Assembly: GCA_017619585.1 (NCBI GenBank)
Contig: JAFZSA010000015.1
Location: 1 to 58,606, forward strand
DNA length: 58,606 bases
Direction: 5' to 3'
From: Bacteroidaceae bacterium
GTDB lineage: Bacteria > Bacteroidota > Bacteroidia > Bacteroidales > Bacteroidaceae
Numbering within the stretch: the stretch's first letter is position 1; each line of letters starts with the position of its first letter. The position numbers and the translations under genes were made by a program. The notes beneath the pieces were generated by a model that saw only the letters and a list, made by a program, of their open reading frames with translations, was not told the origin of the DNA and did no database searches. Positions 8,549-18,300 of the stretch are shown here, in pieces.

Positions 8549-8708
8549 CTACTCGTTCTTATTTCGCTCGTAATCGCTCGGAAATTTCATATTTTTACGA
8601 GCGACCATTTCTTTTGATTTTCAACAAGTTATAAAAATCACGCTTTTAAGTTCGCTCGCAAATTCGCTCGTAATCATTCGCAAATTTCATTTTTTTGCGA
8701 GCGACCAT
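8549..8708 (-). repeat. Two copies of a tail repeat, offset by exactly 100 bases
   Basis: Copy A (8549-8608) and copy B (8646-8708) share TTCGCTCGTAAT, AAATTTCAT and GCGAGCGACCAT/ACGAGCGACCAT. On the minus strand, each copy contains an ATG-initiated frame reading MVARK(N/K)MKF(P/A)(S/N)DYER and then a stop. Copy B overlaps the last codons of the regulator gene (ending WSLAKK) in a different frame. Each copy also contains inverted CGCTCG/CGAGCG arms, so it can fold into a hairpin. Confidence 0.65.
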
Positions 8709-10348
8709 ACTGACTTATTTCCTGTTGTTTGATTCACAATTTTACCAGATTCTCTTAATTTGCGAAGGATATTATAAACCTTCGTGTTCTTCTGCTTGTC
8801 AGTCAATTGATCAGGCAGCAAATCCCACAGCAGTCTCACAATCTCCTGTTTGCTTAAAGTTTTGTGATCATTAAGCGATTCGAACAAAAAAGCTTCGCAT
8901 TTCTTATCACCCAGTCCCTTGTGCTTTGAATACTCTACTTTTTGGCCCGTTACCTGAGCAATATCCTTTGCTACATATATGTGCGGTAAACGTCCCTCTA
9001 TAAGCTTACGCTTGCGTAGCATAGCGACAGCCTCAGCAGAAATGCGATGTCCCTTCTGCACCTGATCCAAAAGAACGGCATCCGTCAACGACAAGTCTTG
9101 ATTAGCCAGCAGCATCAAACTGTAGTTCTCGTCAATAATGGTTCCTGGCATGTTGAGAATGACCTCATCAACCGTTGAAAGGTCATAGTCAGGCATGGGA
9201 AGGTAACGCTTCTTCTGGCTCACAAACATCTTATGGATGCCGTAACCCTGAGTATCAATCATCTTGATGTTCACCATCGCTTTCACCAAAGCTGGATTCC
9301 GGTAGCTCTTGGGCGTTTTCTCCCCGGTAATATACTGCGTATAGTCACCCTCGAAAAAACTACCATCATTCTGGAACTTCAACGAATCCTTATCTTCAAT
9401 TACAATGATTCTTGCTCCCTTCTCATAATTTTGATGGGCTATCGAGTTATGCATACCCTCAAGAATGCTCTCTGTATCATACTTCCACACCTCTGCGGGA
9501 ATCAGCGAGTTCTTGGGATAAATCTTGAAGCGATAGTTACGAATCCGATGAAGCAACTCTGTGGTCGTGAGAATAAACGGAACGGTATAGATGTCGCCAA
9601 ATACTTGTCCGTCTTGGAAACACTTCCATACTATCTGTGCGATGTGGTTCAGTTTATAAGCGGATGTCTCTTTTCCAACCAGCAACAGCGTTGTGCGAGT
9701 CACCTTTCCACCAATCGTCAAGCCAGCTTTATCCAAAAACACCTTGTCGCTCCATCCGTCACACTCCTTGGCCAATTTGGGGTACCGTTGTTTGTATCCT
9801 TCACGAGCCTTCACGATAGCATCTGGCTCCAAGTCCTCTATCGTAGCATCGGCAATGACTTCTGCCGTCCAGTCGAAACTCGCCTCATCCCGTTCTTCCA
9901 GTATAGCGTTCTTGCGTGAGTCCGTCATCTCTATCAGCGAATCGTCCAGTCGCTGCCAAGCCTTGTTGTGAGCATAAACCGGTTGCCGCTTCATGTGTCG
10001 TGGTACGTGTATTACCCATACCGTCTTGTTTGTGTCCGACGTAATGAACTCCTCCACCATCAGTCCCTCTGACGGCAGATTAGCGCATTGGCTGATCAGT
10101 CGAAGCCGAGCTTTCTGCACATCATAGTTGTAAGTGTCCGTTCCCACAATCTCCAACGTCTTGTCCACAACACCGACCACCAGGTGACCACCCTCCATGT
10201 TGGCCAAAGCCGACACGTATGAGATAACATCATCCTTCTCATGCCCGTTGAAGTCATTCTTCAGGTTCTTGAACTCCTTCCATTCACAAGCCTCGTCCTC
10301 CTTAGGATAATGCTTGATAAGGTATTGTTGTAGTTCCTGTTCTATCAT
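8687..10348 (-). CDS. AlbA/Schlafen-type ATP-binding transcriptional regulator-like protein
   Basis: The 553-residue product has an N-terminal Schlafen AlbA_2-like domain (ACEWKEFKN near residue 20, GGHLVVGVVD near 55-65). A middle segment fits an HATPase_c_4-like fold (ESILEGMHNSIAHQNY, about residues 290-310). The C-terminal part (about 470-550) resembles a winged helix (SKQEIVRLLWDLLP, VYNILRKLRESGKI). Proteins of this layout are common and poorly characterised in Bacteroidetes; roles in transcription control or nucleic-acid defence have been suggested. It stands alone between asd and the fic gene. The 3' end merges with the repeat at 8549-8708. Domain assignment is good; its function is unknown. 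Confidence 0.8.
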   Translation of the reverse strand: MIEQELQQYLIKHYPKEDEACEWKEFKNLKNDFNGHEKDDVISYVSALANMEGGHLVVGVVDKTLEIVGTDTYNYDVQKARLRLISQCANLPSEGLMVEEFITSDTNKTVWVIHVPRHMKRQPVYAHNKAWQRLDDSLIEMTDSRKNAILEERDEASFDWTAEVIADATIEDLEPDAIVKAREGYKQRYPKLAKECDGWSDKVFLDKAGLTIGGKVTRTTLLLVGKETSAYKLNHIAQIVWKCFQDGQVFGDIYTVPFILTTTELLHRIRNYRFKIYPKNSLIPAEVWKYDTESILEGMHNSIAHQNYEKGARIIVIEDKDSLKFQNDGSFFEGDYTQYITGEKTPKSYRNPALVKAMVNIKMIDTQGYGIHKMFVSQKKRYLPMPDYDLSTVDEVILNMPGTIIDENYSLMLLANQDLSLTDAVLLDQVQKGHRISAEAVAMLRKRKLIEGRLPHIYVAKDIAQVTGQKVEYSKHKGLGDKKCEAFLFESLNDHKTLSKQEIVRLLWDLLPDQLTDKQKNTKVYNILRKLRESGKIVNQTTGNKSVWSLAKK

Positions 10349-10567
10349 ATCTCGCCTTCTTTATATCTATAACGTTTTTATTCAGTTCTTATTTTGCATC
10401 TTACTTCTTCTTTCTTACATCTTATTATAGTATGGAAAACTTGGAACCAACGGTCGCTGTTCGCGAAGCGAGGTAAAAGCAAATGTTACATGTTTCATAG
10501 ACTTTTTTATTCAGGAGCGACCTCCGCACTAAGTGTAGTGGAAAGCACTTTCCCGTTATACGGGATT
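10349..10567. other. Intergenic, no gene seen
   Basis: The stretch has small hairpins (for example CCCGTTATACGGG at about 10552-10564) but no supportable gene. It continues into the GIY-YIG remnant on the minus strand. Confidence 0.4.
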
Positions 10568-10633
10568 CACCCAATCCTCCCTAAAGCTGGGATTGGTAAG
10601 GATGTAAACATATCCAGGTTTTTTATTCGCCAT
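10568..10633 (-). pseudogene. N-terminal remnant of a GIY-YIG (T5orf172-like) protein
   Basis: On the minus strand, an ATG at 10633 opens 22 codons ending in ...GYVYILTNPSFREDWV. This is the typical beginning of T5orf172/GIY-YIG family proteins, which continue with KIGKS. Here the frame breaks right after it and nothing downstream resembles the rest of the family. It lies 27 bases after the fic stop, in the same direction, so it was probably once the next gene after fic. Confidence 0.65.
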
Positions 10634-10659
10634 ATCTCTTGCGTTTTACTTCTTTTTCT

Positions 10660-11736
10660 TCAGAATTCTACCCTCGAATTCATCGCAAGGACGTGCCAGC
10701 TGCCATCATCGCGACGGTCAAGATAGCCTTTCTTGCGGAATCCTTCTATTTGTTTCTGAACTGCTGAACGGTTTACCGACAAAAGTTCTGCCATCTCTGA
10801 GAAGGTGATAAAAGGCTTGTCGCGCAGAAGTGCGAGCAGGCGACCGCCATTCTCGCTGCGAAAATTGATGCGCTGCCCGTCGTACCACCATGTGTCCTTA
10901 TCGGCATTGCGGACAATGTCTATCTCACATTGCATCTCTTCGCATACCGTCTGGCGGAAGAATGCAAGGAAAGAGGTGATTTTACCTATCTGGGCATGAG
11001 CCCCATCGGAAGGAATCTTGCCTACTTTCTGGTCAGAACGGTGCAGCGCCTCCAGATATTCAGCCTTTTTGCGGTTACGGATAACTATCATTGGCCAGCC
11101 GTGACGGGCCATGATAAAGTTCACCATCAGTCGTGCTATGCGTCCGTTGCCGTCCTCAAAGGGGTGGATGCGTATGTAGCGGTAATGGAACAGGGCTGCC
11201 AATTCCACAGGAGACAACTTGCCTTCCTGCTCAGCTGCATTGTACCAATCCACAAGGTCGTTCATCAACGAAGGAGTTTCTTCTGGCGAAGCGTATTCAA
11301 AACGGTCTCCGTAACGGGTAATGACGCTATTGGGACGGGTCTTATATTGCCCTGCATGAACGGTATAGCTGGTAGTGCCACCTCCCGGCAATTCACGATA
11401 AACGGTATAGTCCTCGCGCAGAAGAACCTTGTGTAGTTGACGGATGAAGTTCTGAGACAACGACATGCTTCTGTCCTGCACAGCCTCTTTTACCATTTCA
11501 ACACCTACCTGGCTGGCCTTCATGTCATTGAAGTCCTTCAAGTCACCTTCACCACTGACCTTACCGAAAAGCAGCAGCAACTCTGTCTGCCCATAAGTCA
11601 GTGTATTACCCTCAATGTGGTTACTGTTGAAGTTGTACTCCGTGGTGAATTTGTCACGAAGCAAGTGGACTTGCTTTTCCGATAGAGGAAAAAGAGACTT
11701 CCATTCGTTGTATATATATTCTATTTTCATAAACAT
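10660..11736 (-). CDS. Fic family protein with N-terminal self-inhibitory motif
   Basis: The 358-residue product has the complete Fic active site HPFEDGNGR (191-199), which moves AMP (or another nucleotide) from ATP onto a hydroxyl of a target protein. Residues 38-44 (SNHIEGN) match the (S/T)xxxE(G/N) inhibitory motif located N-terminal to the Fic core, so this is a class II enzyme whose Glu42 is expected to block ATP binding until relieved. The C-terminal about 55 residues look like a winged helix (MAELLSVNRSAVQKQIEGF), common in Fic proteins of this type and suggesting DNA binding or self-regulation. The start at 11736 or an ATG at 11730 are equally possible. The leader has two repeated TACCACC modules and a strong promoter. 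The target is unknown. Confidence 0.9.
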   Translation of the reverse strand: MFMKIEYIYNEWKSLFPLSEKQVHLLRDKFTTEYNFNSNHIEGNTLTYGQTELLLLFGKVSGEGDLKDFNDMKASQVGVEMVKEAVQDRSMSLSQNFIRQLHKVLLREDYTVYRELPGGGTTSYTVHAGQYKTRPNSVITRYGDRFEYASPEETPSLMNDLVDWYNAAEQEGKLSPVELAALFHYRYIRIHPFEDGNGRIARLMVNFIMARHGWPMIVIRNRKKAEYLEALHRSDQKVGKIPSDGAHAQIGKITSFLAFFRQTVCEEMQCEIDIVRNADKDTWWYDGQRINFRSENGGRLLALLRDKPFITFSEMAELLSVNRSAVQKQIEGFRKKGYLDRRDDGSWHVLAMNSRVEF

Positions 11737-11830
11737 ACCACCTTTTTATGTGGGGTGTATACCACCTTAATGGCGTAATTTTAGTGTTGTTATTGTACGT
11801 ACCACCAAAACAGGTGGGGTTTGTACCACC
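11736..11830 (-). promoter_or_regulatory. Paired TACCACC/GTGGGGT modules in the fic leader
   Basis: Four TACCACC words start at 11736, 11760, 11800 and 11824. They form two modules, each 31 bases long, with TACCACC at both ends exactly 24 bases apart and GTGGGGT in between. CCACC and GGTGG can pair, so each module can fold on RNA, or the DNA could bind a dimeric regulator. They occupy nearly the whole transcribed leader of fic. Confidence 0.7.
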
Positions 11831-11839
11831 TTTCGGGGG

Positions 11840-11870
11840 CAAAGATACGAAAAGTCGAGAGCAGAACAAA
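11840..11870 (-). promoter_or_regulatory. Promoter of fic
   Basis: Minus strand TTTG (11870-11867), 19-base spacer, TATCTTTG (11847-11840): a near-perfect Bacteroidetes promoter. The predicted start of transcription is about 11834, just before the first repeated word of the leader. Confidence 0.8.
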
Positions 11871-12159
11871 ATAAACTTGTTAATTTTTTATGCCGAAACA
11901 GGGTATCTTCGCTAACTCTGATAGCAAAGATAAGAATATTCTCTGAATAAAAAGCAGATGGGGCAGAAAATACGCAGCAAAATGCTAGTCAAGATGGTCA
12001 AGGTTGCGATTAAACAAGGGCAGAGCCATGCTCGCATGAGTTATAATGACACCAGGTGATAAAAAAAGTGAGAATAAAATTTTTGCCACCACATCATAAA
12101 ATAAAAGTATTAATACCTACAGGGAACACTAAAGGAGGAGTGCCTCATGTGTACCGCTA

Positions 12160-12196
12160 GGTTACCTCAAGGTTACCTCAAGGTTACCTCAAGGTT
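12160..12196. repeat. 11-base tandem repeat
   Basis: GGTTACCTCAA occurs three times in a row plus a partial GGTT. The word equals the two ends of the iteron near repB (GGTTAC...CTCAA) with the middle removed; this may be chance. Confidence 0.75.
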
Positions 12197-12263
12197 GATA
12201 AACAAGGAGGAGAACACGTGTTTACAGGGAGCAAGTAAGAAGTCACCCACCCATACAGCTAAT

Positions 12264-12299
12264 CTCTCCCCTCCATCACGGGAGGGGTCGGGGGTGGGT
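12264..12299. repeat. C-rich dispersed palindromic repeat at a gene end
   Basis: CTCCCCTCCATCACGGGAGG followed by GGTCGGGGGTGGGT. It touches the stop codon of the leftward methyltransferase gene at 12300 and may serve as its terminator. Confidence 0.6.
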
Positions 12300-13109
12300 C
12301 TATGCCTGGCGCTGACGGACAGCCTCGAAGAGGAGGATAGCCGCTGAGACGGAGACGTTCAGCGAATCTAACTGCCCTAACATGGGAATGCGTATATGAG
12401 CATCGGCTGCCTTGCGCCATACGTCGGTGAGGCCGGTGCTTTCCGTGCCCATGACAATAGCCGTGGGACCTGACATGGGGGTATCGTAATAGAGATGGGA
12501 ATCCTGTAGCTGGGCGGTTAGAATCTGCACGCCATGCTGCTTGAGGAAGGCAATGCAATCCTCGGAGGTACAGGCCACCGTGGGGACGGTGAAGATGGCT
12601 CCGATAGAAGATCGGATAAGATTGGGATTATAAAGGTCTGTAAGCGGGTCGCACACAATGACACCGGTGGCATTGGCTGCATCGGCACTGCGGAGAATAG
12701 CACCCAGATTGCCGGGCTTCTCCACGCGCTCCAAGACAACAAAGAGGGGCTGGCCATTGACACCCCTACCCTTCTGCTGGAGCAAGGACTCCAGCGAAAG
12801 TGGCTGAGGTGTATGTATGACGGCTACAATACCTTCCGTGCTGCCACGATAGGCAATACGCTCGTAAACGTTAGGGGTGACCTTGACGAGTTGACAAGTT
12901 GACGAGTTGACAAGTTGACGAGTTGTTTCCATGTCATCCAGGCAATAGATGCACTCTACCTGCATGCCGGAATGGATGCAATGTTCCAACTCTCTCCTAC
13001 CCTCTACAACGAAGAGACCCTCCTCTCTGCGAAGAGAGGATTTCTGCTGAAGAGCCAGCAGATGCTTGATGCGCGGATTCTGTGCGCTTGATATTACTTC
13101 TATGTTCAT
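12300..13109 (-). CDS. SpoU/TrmH family RNA 2'-O-methyltransferase
   Basis: The 269-residue product has an N-terminal RNA substrate-binding region (about 1-105) and a C-terminal SPOUT knot with the three family motifs: NLGAILRSADA (motif 1), IVMGTESTGL (motif 2) and IPMLGQLDSLNVSVSAAILL (motif 3). It uses S-adenosylmethionine to methylate a ribose in tRNA or rRNA; which RNA cannot be told. Residues about 62-76 (TTRQLVNSSTCQLVKV) are encoded by a 40-base tandem of an 8-base unit and look like an insert in the N-terminal domain. It is downstream of the two GH31 genes with a 45-base gap, so co-transcription is possible. Confidence 0.88.
   Translation of the reverse strand: MNIEVISSAQNPRIKHLLALQQKSSLRREEGLFVVEGRRELEHCIHSGMQVECIYCLDDMETTRQLVNSSTCQLVKVTPNVYERIAYRGSTEGIVAVIHTPQPLSLESLLQQKGRGVNGQPLFVVLERVEKPGNLGAILRSADAANATGVIVCDPLTDLYNPNLIRSSIGAIFTVPTVACTSEDCIAFLKQHGVQILTAQLQDSHLYYDTPMSGPTAIVMGTESTGLTDVWRKAADAHIRIPMLGQLDSLNVSVSAAILLFEAVRQRQA
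12885..12924 (-). repeat. 8-base tandem array inside the methyltransferase gene
   Basis: GACGAGTT and GACAAGTT alternate for five units on the plus strand. All three frames across the array are open on the coding strand, so the present copy number keeps the gene in frame while a change of one unit would shift it. Confidence 0.8.
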
Positions 13110-13154
13110 TTAAATTTATATTTCGGAAGCCAAGCTTCCTATAGGGGCAAGAGA

Positions 13155-15332
13155 TTACTCAGGAACCTGAGGGAACGTGAGTTTATTTTTATCGATACCC
13201 TGCTGCTTGTCGGGGGCGACCTTCATGGTTACCTCACTGCCTGCAGTCCAGGGACTATAGGTTACCTTGCCGTCAGAAACGATGCCGACACGCAGGGTGC
13301 GGCTCTTCTCTGTCAACTTACCATCTACCTTACTGAGGCTGACAGTTATCTTCTTGCCAACGGTCTGCGCCTTGATGCTGTACTGGGCATACTGGCCGTG
13401 ACGGAACTGGAAGCCGTCGCCGGCATCCTCGTAGAGCGTACCTGCGGCAACGCCCTCGGCATCGGGGTTGACGAGGAGGGTAAGGCTGTCTGTACGCATC
13501 TCGGTGGTATTCTGATAAAGATTAGCCATAGGAACAATAGCACCCGGACGAAGGGCTACATAGGGCTGGTAGCCATCGTCGGCAGCCTCGAAGGGGATGA
13601 TGTCCCAATCGCCCTGGGGAAGCTGTGCATCGCCTGCCCAACGGGGAAGAACAAGCAGGTCGGCACCCAGCAAGAAGGCCTTCTGCTCGGCACGCAGAGA
13701 AGCATCCTTGGCATCCGCCATGAAGACAGGACGCATAACAGGCATACCGTTGACACTGGCCTCTTGGAACAGGGTATAGACATAGGGCATAAGACGATAA
13801 CGACGGTTGATGGCAGTACGACAGACATTGAGGGTCTGCTGATCAAAAGCCCAGGGCTCCTGAGCACGACCGCCATCGATACAGTGGTTACGAACGAAGG
13901 GGAAATATACACCGACGGCCGTCCAGTTGGCTACCAGCTTGGCATTGCTGTCGCCACAGAAACCGCCTATGTCTGGACCGTTAAAGGGCTGGCCGCTAAG
14001 ACCGAGGGTGATGGTCATGGGAATGCTGGCCATGAACTGCTCCCAGCTGGAGAGATTGTCGCCCGTCCAGGTAGCAGCATAGCGATGTCCGCCCAGGAAA
14101 TTGCTACGGCTGAGGATGAAAGGACGCTTGTCGGGGTTGGCAAGCAAAAGGCCCTGACGACTGGCACGGACCATATTCAGGCCATACACATTATGATAAC
14201 GCAGATGAGAGTCGGCACGGAGGCCGTCGCCACCCAGATGCCTGTTGGTTAAGGGCATGGTGCCTGCAGGGCCGCCGAAGACACTGGGCTCGTTCATATC
14301 GTTCCAGATACCGTCCACACCCTGCGCCATGAAGGGAGGATAGAGGGTGCTCCACCAAGAGCGGACCTCGGGACGGGTGAAGTCGGGGAAATGGCAGGCA
14401 CCGGGCCATACATTGCCCACGAAAGGCTGGTCGTTCTCGTCGCGAACGGCAAAGTCGTTCTGCATGAGCTGGTCATCTACCCAATAGCCTTTCTGTGCCT
14501 TCACACCGGGGTCAATCATATAGACACTCTTGAAATTAAGGCTATGCAGATAGTCGTTCAGCTCCTTAGGCTTAGAGAACTCCTTCGGATGCCAGGTAAA
14601 GATCTTGTACTGGTCCATATAATGGATATCCATCCATATGACATCAGAAGGTATCTGGTAATGGCGAAGCGTATCGGCAATCTCCTTGACACGTGTATCA
14701 GGATGATAGCTGTAACGACATTGCTGATAACCCAAAGACCACAGGGGAGGAAGAGGCATGGTACCTGTAAGCTGTACAAGCGCCTGCATAAGAGCCTCAG
14801 GGCTCTCCTTCTCGATGATAACAACACGGAAGGCAGGACCCTCGGAACGGAAAACGACTTCAGCATCGGTAGTCATATCCGACTTCCAGGTATTATCGGC
14901 AATAATGCCGAAGGCTGTACCGTCCTTGCGCAAGCCAAATACCCAGGGATGACTCTGATAGAGGTGACTGCCGCCATCCACACCATAGCAGGGGGTGTCT
15001 ATATTAAAGAACTGTATAGTCTTGCCGTTACGACGCAGAGGACCCCATACCTCGCCGCCTCCGTAAAGGTCGGCATCGGCATCAACTGGAATACGGACAA
15101 CGTTCTTGCCATCCTCAACGCTATATACGGGACGAATCTGCCAGGAAGAAGGCACATCGCCCACAGGAGCAAGATCCTGCTCGAAGATAGGTGAAGGACT
15201 ATGTGCACCGGCATCATAATTCTGAGGATAGAACACAGCCACACCTGGGGCTGTAAGATAACTCTGCTGCGCAATAGCTGAAAGGCTGACGCAGGAAAGA
15301 ATAGCGAATAATAGTTGACTGATTTTTCTCAT
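13155..15332 (-). CDS. Exported GH31 alpha-glycosidase
   Basis: The 725-residue product starts with a signal peptide (MRKISQLLFAILSCVSLSAIAQ). The ATG at 15332 is chosen because it gives a clean signal peptide; a start five codons earlier is possible. The GH31 barrel has the nucleophile at Asp345 in GIWNDMNEPS and the likely acid/base Asp425 in TWTGDN. A beta-sandwich follows. The motif GIWNDMNEP is typical of alpha-glucosidases, so release of glucose from alpha-linked oligosaccharides outside the cytoplasm is likely. It follows a second GH31 gene in the same direction after about 20 bases, so the two enzymes are very likely made together. Confidence 0.9.
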   Translation of the reverse strand: MRKISQLLFAILSCVSLSAIAQQSYLTAPGVAVFYPQNYDAGAHSPSPIFEQDLAPVGDVPSSWQIRPVYSVEDGKNVVRIPVDADADLYGGGEVWGPLRRNGKTIQFFNIDTPCYGVDGGSHLYQSHPWVFGLRKDGTAFGIIADNTWKSDMTTDAEVVFRSEGPAFRVVIIEKESPEALMQALVQLTGTMPLPPLWSLGYQQCRYSYHPDTRVKEIADTLRHYQIPSDVIWMDIHYMDQYKIFTWHPKEFSKPKELNDYLHSLNFKSVYMIDPGVKAQKGYWVDDQLMQNDFAVRDENDQPFVGNVWPGACHFPDFTRPEVRSWWSTLYPPFMAQGVDGIWNDMNEPSVFGGPAGTMPLTNRHLGGDGLRADSHLRYHNVYGLNMVRASRQGLLLANPDKRPFILSRSNFLGGHRYAATWTGDNLSSWEQFMASIPMTITLGLSGQPFNGPDIGGFCGDSNAKLVANWTAVGVYFPFVRNHCIDGGRAQEPWAFDQQTLNVCRTAINRRYRLMPYVYTLFQEASVNGMPVMRPVFMADAKDASLRAEQKAFLLGADLLVLPRWAGDAQLPQGDWDIIPFEAADDGYQPYVALRPGAIVPMANLYQNTTEMRTDSLTLLVNPDAEGVAAGTLYEDAGDGFQFRHGQYAQYSIKAQTVGKKITVSLSKVDGKLTEKSRTLRVGIVSDGKVTYSPWTAGSEVTMKVAPDKQQGIDKNKLTFPQVPE

Positions 15333-15351
15333 TGGATATTTGAACAAATTT

Positions 15352-18300
15352 TTATTGAATAGTTATCTTGCGTGTAAAGTTCTCCTTTCCATTGGTGGCG
15401 TGCAGAATGTAGGTTCCGGCATGGGGAGCCTGCAGGGTCACCTGATTGCCACTTTCGGATGTTATATGCTGACCCTCGGTACCGAACAGGAAGACTGCCA
15501 TCACCAGTGAGGAGCTGACCTGTATGGTATGGTCACGGACGGACAGCTGTACCTTAGCCTCGGGCTCGATGCTCCCTACCCCATCTAAATCATCGCCAAG
15601 ATACTCTCCAGAAATGGTCTCCTTGAAGATATTGACGGTAATACGGTAGAAGCCGTCCTTGCTGATAGCCCATTTATAATCAGAAGAGCCGTTGTACCAG
15701 ATCTGCTTAGAGGTGAGGATACTCTCGTCCTGCTTGAAGGGATGCAGCACCTTGGGACTCCAGCCATACTGGCCGTTGATCTTGAAGCGCTTGGGCTCAT
15801 CATTACTGGTATAGTTCTTAAGCTCGCCAGTCCAGGTCCATTCGTAAGGATCCAGAGATGACTGCTCCATAGCCTTACCACTGGATATCTGCCAATTACC
15901 GGCACCCGGGGTCTGGTTATCCTCGACACATCCGCCACAGATCCACGACTCGTACCACCAGGTAAACAGCTCGCCCTGCAGGGTGCCTGCCGATGAACTG
16001 GTGGGCGTAACTGTAAAGCGGTAGTTATCGGCCTCGAAGAGGACCGTCCATGCCGCTGCAACACTATCGGTAGTGGAAGTGTAGCTGATACCGTCGTTAA
16101 CAACATTGGAGTTGAACTGGGCAGGCTTGTAGAAGCGTGTGCCACCCGTCTTAGACGGAGTAATGACAAAGGTGCCGGGGAGCAACTTGCCATGATACTT
16201 GAAGCAACTTCTGCTATTGAAACTGGTAAGCTCCTGTACGCCACCAGGAATGGCTGAACCACGGGCATAGAGTCTGGTAACATAGGCTGCACGGGCAGGA
16301 GTCCTGTCGGAAGACAAATCAGATGAATAAGAGGATTCCTCGCTAATTACCTGAGGAGCAACAGCCTCGGGGCCGTTATCTGCCTCTACCCCATCCAACT
16401 GGACAGTTATCTCCTTATCCAGGGAAGAAGTCTGAATGGTTACGGTCAGCACCTTGGCATCGGCATCGTAACTGTCCTGGAACATGACATCGTTACTTAC
16501 GCTGATTCCCTGAGGCGCCTCCTGCATCCCCAGGAACTGGACGATCCATGTACGTGTGGTAGGCATATTCTGGAAACTGCCCTCACGGGGGCTGATAGTA
16601 AAGCGCTTGCTGGAAGCAGAAAGATTGCTATATGAGAAGGTAGTACGGGCACATCCGCCTGAGATATAATCCTGATTATCACCACCATCCTCGTAGAATG
16701 TACCTGTGCCGTCGGCACCGGGAACAACCTTCAGGATTATCTCCGCGGGGTTGGTGACTACGCTGCGCTGAACAGGATAGAAGGGGATAACGCTGCCAGG
16801 ACGATAGAAGACTGGGAACTGGTCCAGGGTATAGTTGGCACGGAAGACACTGCCACCCGCACGCAGACGATTCTCTGTTACATCCCACCACTTGCCGGCT
16901 GGCAACCAGATGTTACGGGTGCTGACACCATTCTTAGAGGGTGTATAGATGGGAGCAACAAGCATATCGTTGCCGAACATATACTCATCTTCATAGACAT
17001 AGGCATTATTCTCCTCTGGCCATTCATAGTAAAGAGGACGGTTCATGCCAATACCAGTATCGTAGGTCTCACGGGCTGCCGTATAGAGATAAGGGAACAT
17101 CTGGTAACGCATACGAACAGCCTCACGAAGCTGGGTGAAATTACTGTACTTCCATATCTTACGCTCCAACTTGGAATCGTTGGTGGCATGGGTACGGAAG
17201 ATGGGCGTAAAGGCTCCGAACTGAAGCCAGCGCAACAATAACTCGGGGTCATTGTCGCCTCCCTGATGACCTCCCAGGTCGTGTCCCCAATAAGCGTAGC
17301 ACACATTGCTGGCATTGCTAGTGAAGAAAATCTCGTAGCCAAGCGTTGACCATGCAGCCCATGTATCGCCACTGAAACAGATAGGATAACGATGAGAACC
17401 TAACCCACCCCATCGGTGATAGATGACGGGACGCAACTCGGGACGGTTCTTCTGCATATCCTCGAAGAAGGTGTGGTTACACCAGAAGGTCTCGCCCAAC
17501 TTATCGGCTCCATCTGTCAGGGTATAGCCCTTGGCACTAGCATGCTCGCCTACGGTCTTCTCCTGCTGCCAGTCGAGCCACCAAAAATCAACTCCCTGCT
17601 TCTCGAGCGGACGGATGATATTGTCAAAGAAAGGACGCGCAAAGCTGTAATCCTGTATAGTCCAAGGGATTGTACTCGTATAAGAAGAAGGCAATCCCAT
17701 GGCAGAACGGAGATTCTTGTACTTATCCTCGGAATTACTGATTCCATCTGAGGGATGAAGATTCAGAGCCGTTCGCAGGCCATGATTATGCATGTATGTG
17801 ATAAGAGAGGTAGGATTAGGAATACGACTGGTGTTCCAGCTCCAACCGGTCCAACCACTCTTGTGCCAGTCCATATCCATGATTATGACGTCCATGGGGA
17901 TATCATTGTTCTCTACATCACGAATAATTCCCTGGAAATCACTCTGTGTATAGGCCCAATAACGACTGTACCAATAGCCAAAGATATACTTGGGAGGCAA
18001 AGGCACGCGCCCCCCTACCCTAGTGAAATCATGAATACATTCCTTGTATTGATGACCATAGCCCAGGAAATACCAGTCGATAGCCTGAGAATCAGACGCT
18101 TTCTCCCACCACATATAGCCATCGGCATTGGGAGCCATAGGCAAAGTGGTACTTCCGTCGCCACGAATGGCAGAGGGACTCTCGTCTATAATGCTCCAAC
18201 CAGCACGCGAGAGAAGTCCTTTCTCTAACTTCCCACGGGCATTATCGCCCCATGCCGTATCAAGGGTTCTGTTGGTACCAAGAAGGTTCAAGGCATCATC

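Larger units (their letters stand above)
11871..12299. other. Gene-free gap with two repeats
   Basis: No supportable gene. It contains three head-to-tail GGTTACCTCAA words (12160-12192) and a C-rich palindromic element (12264-12299) that directly abuts the stop of the methyltransferase gene. Confidence 0.5.
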
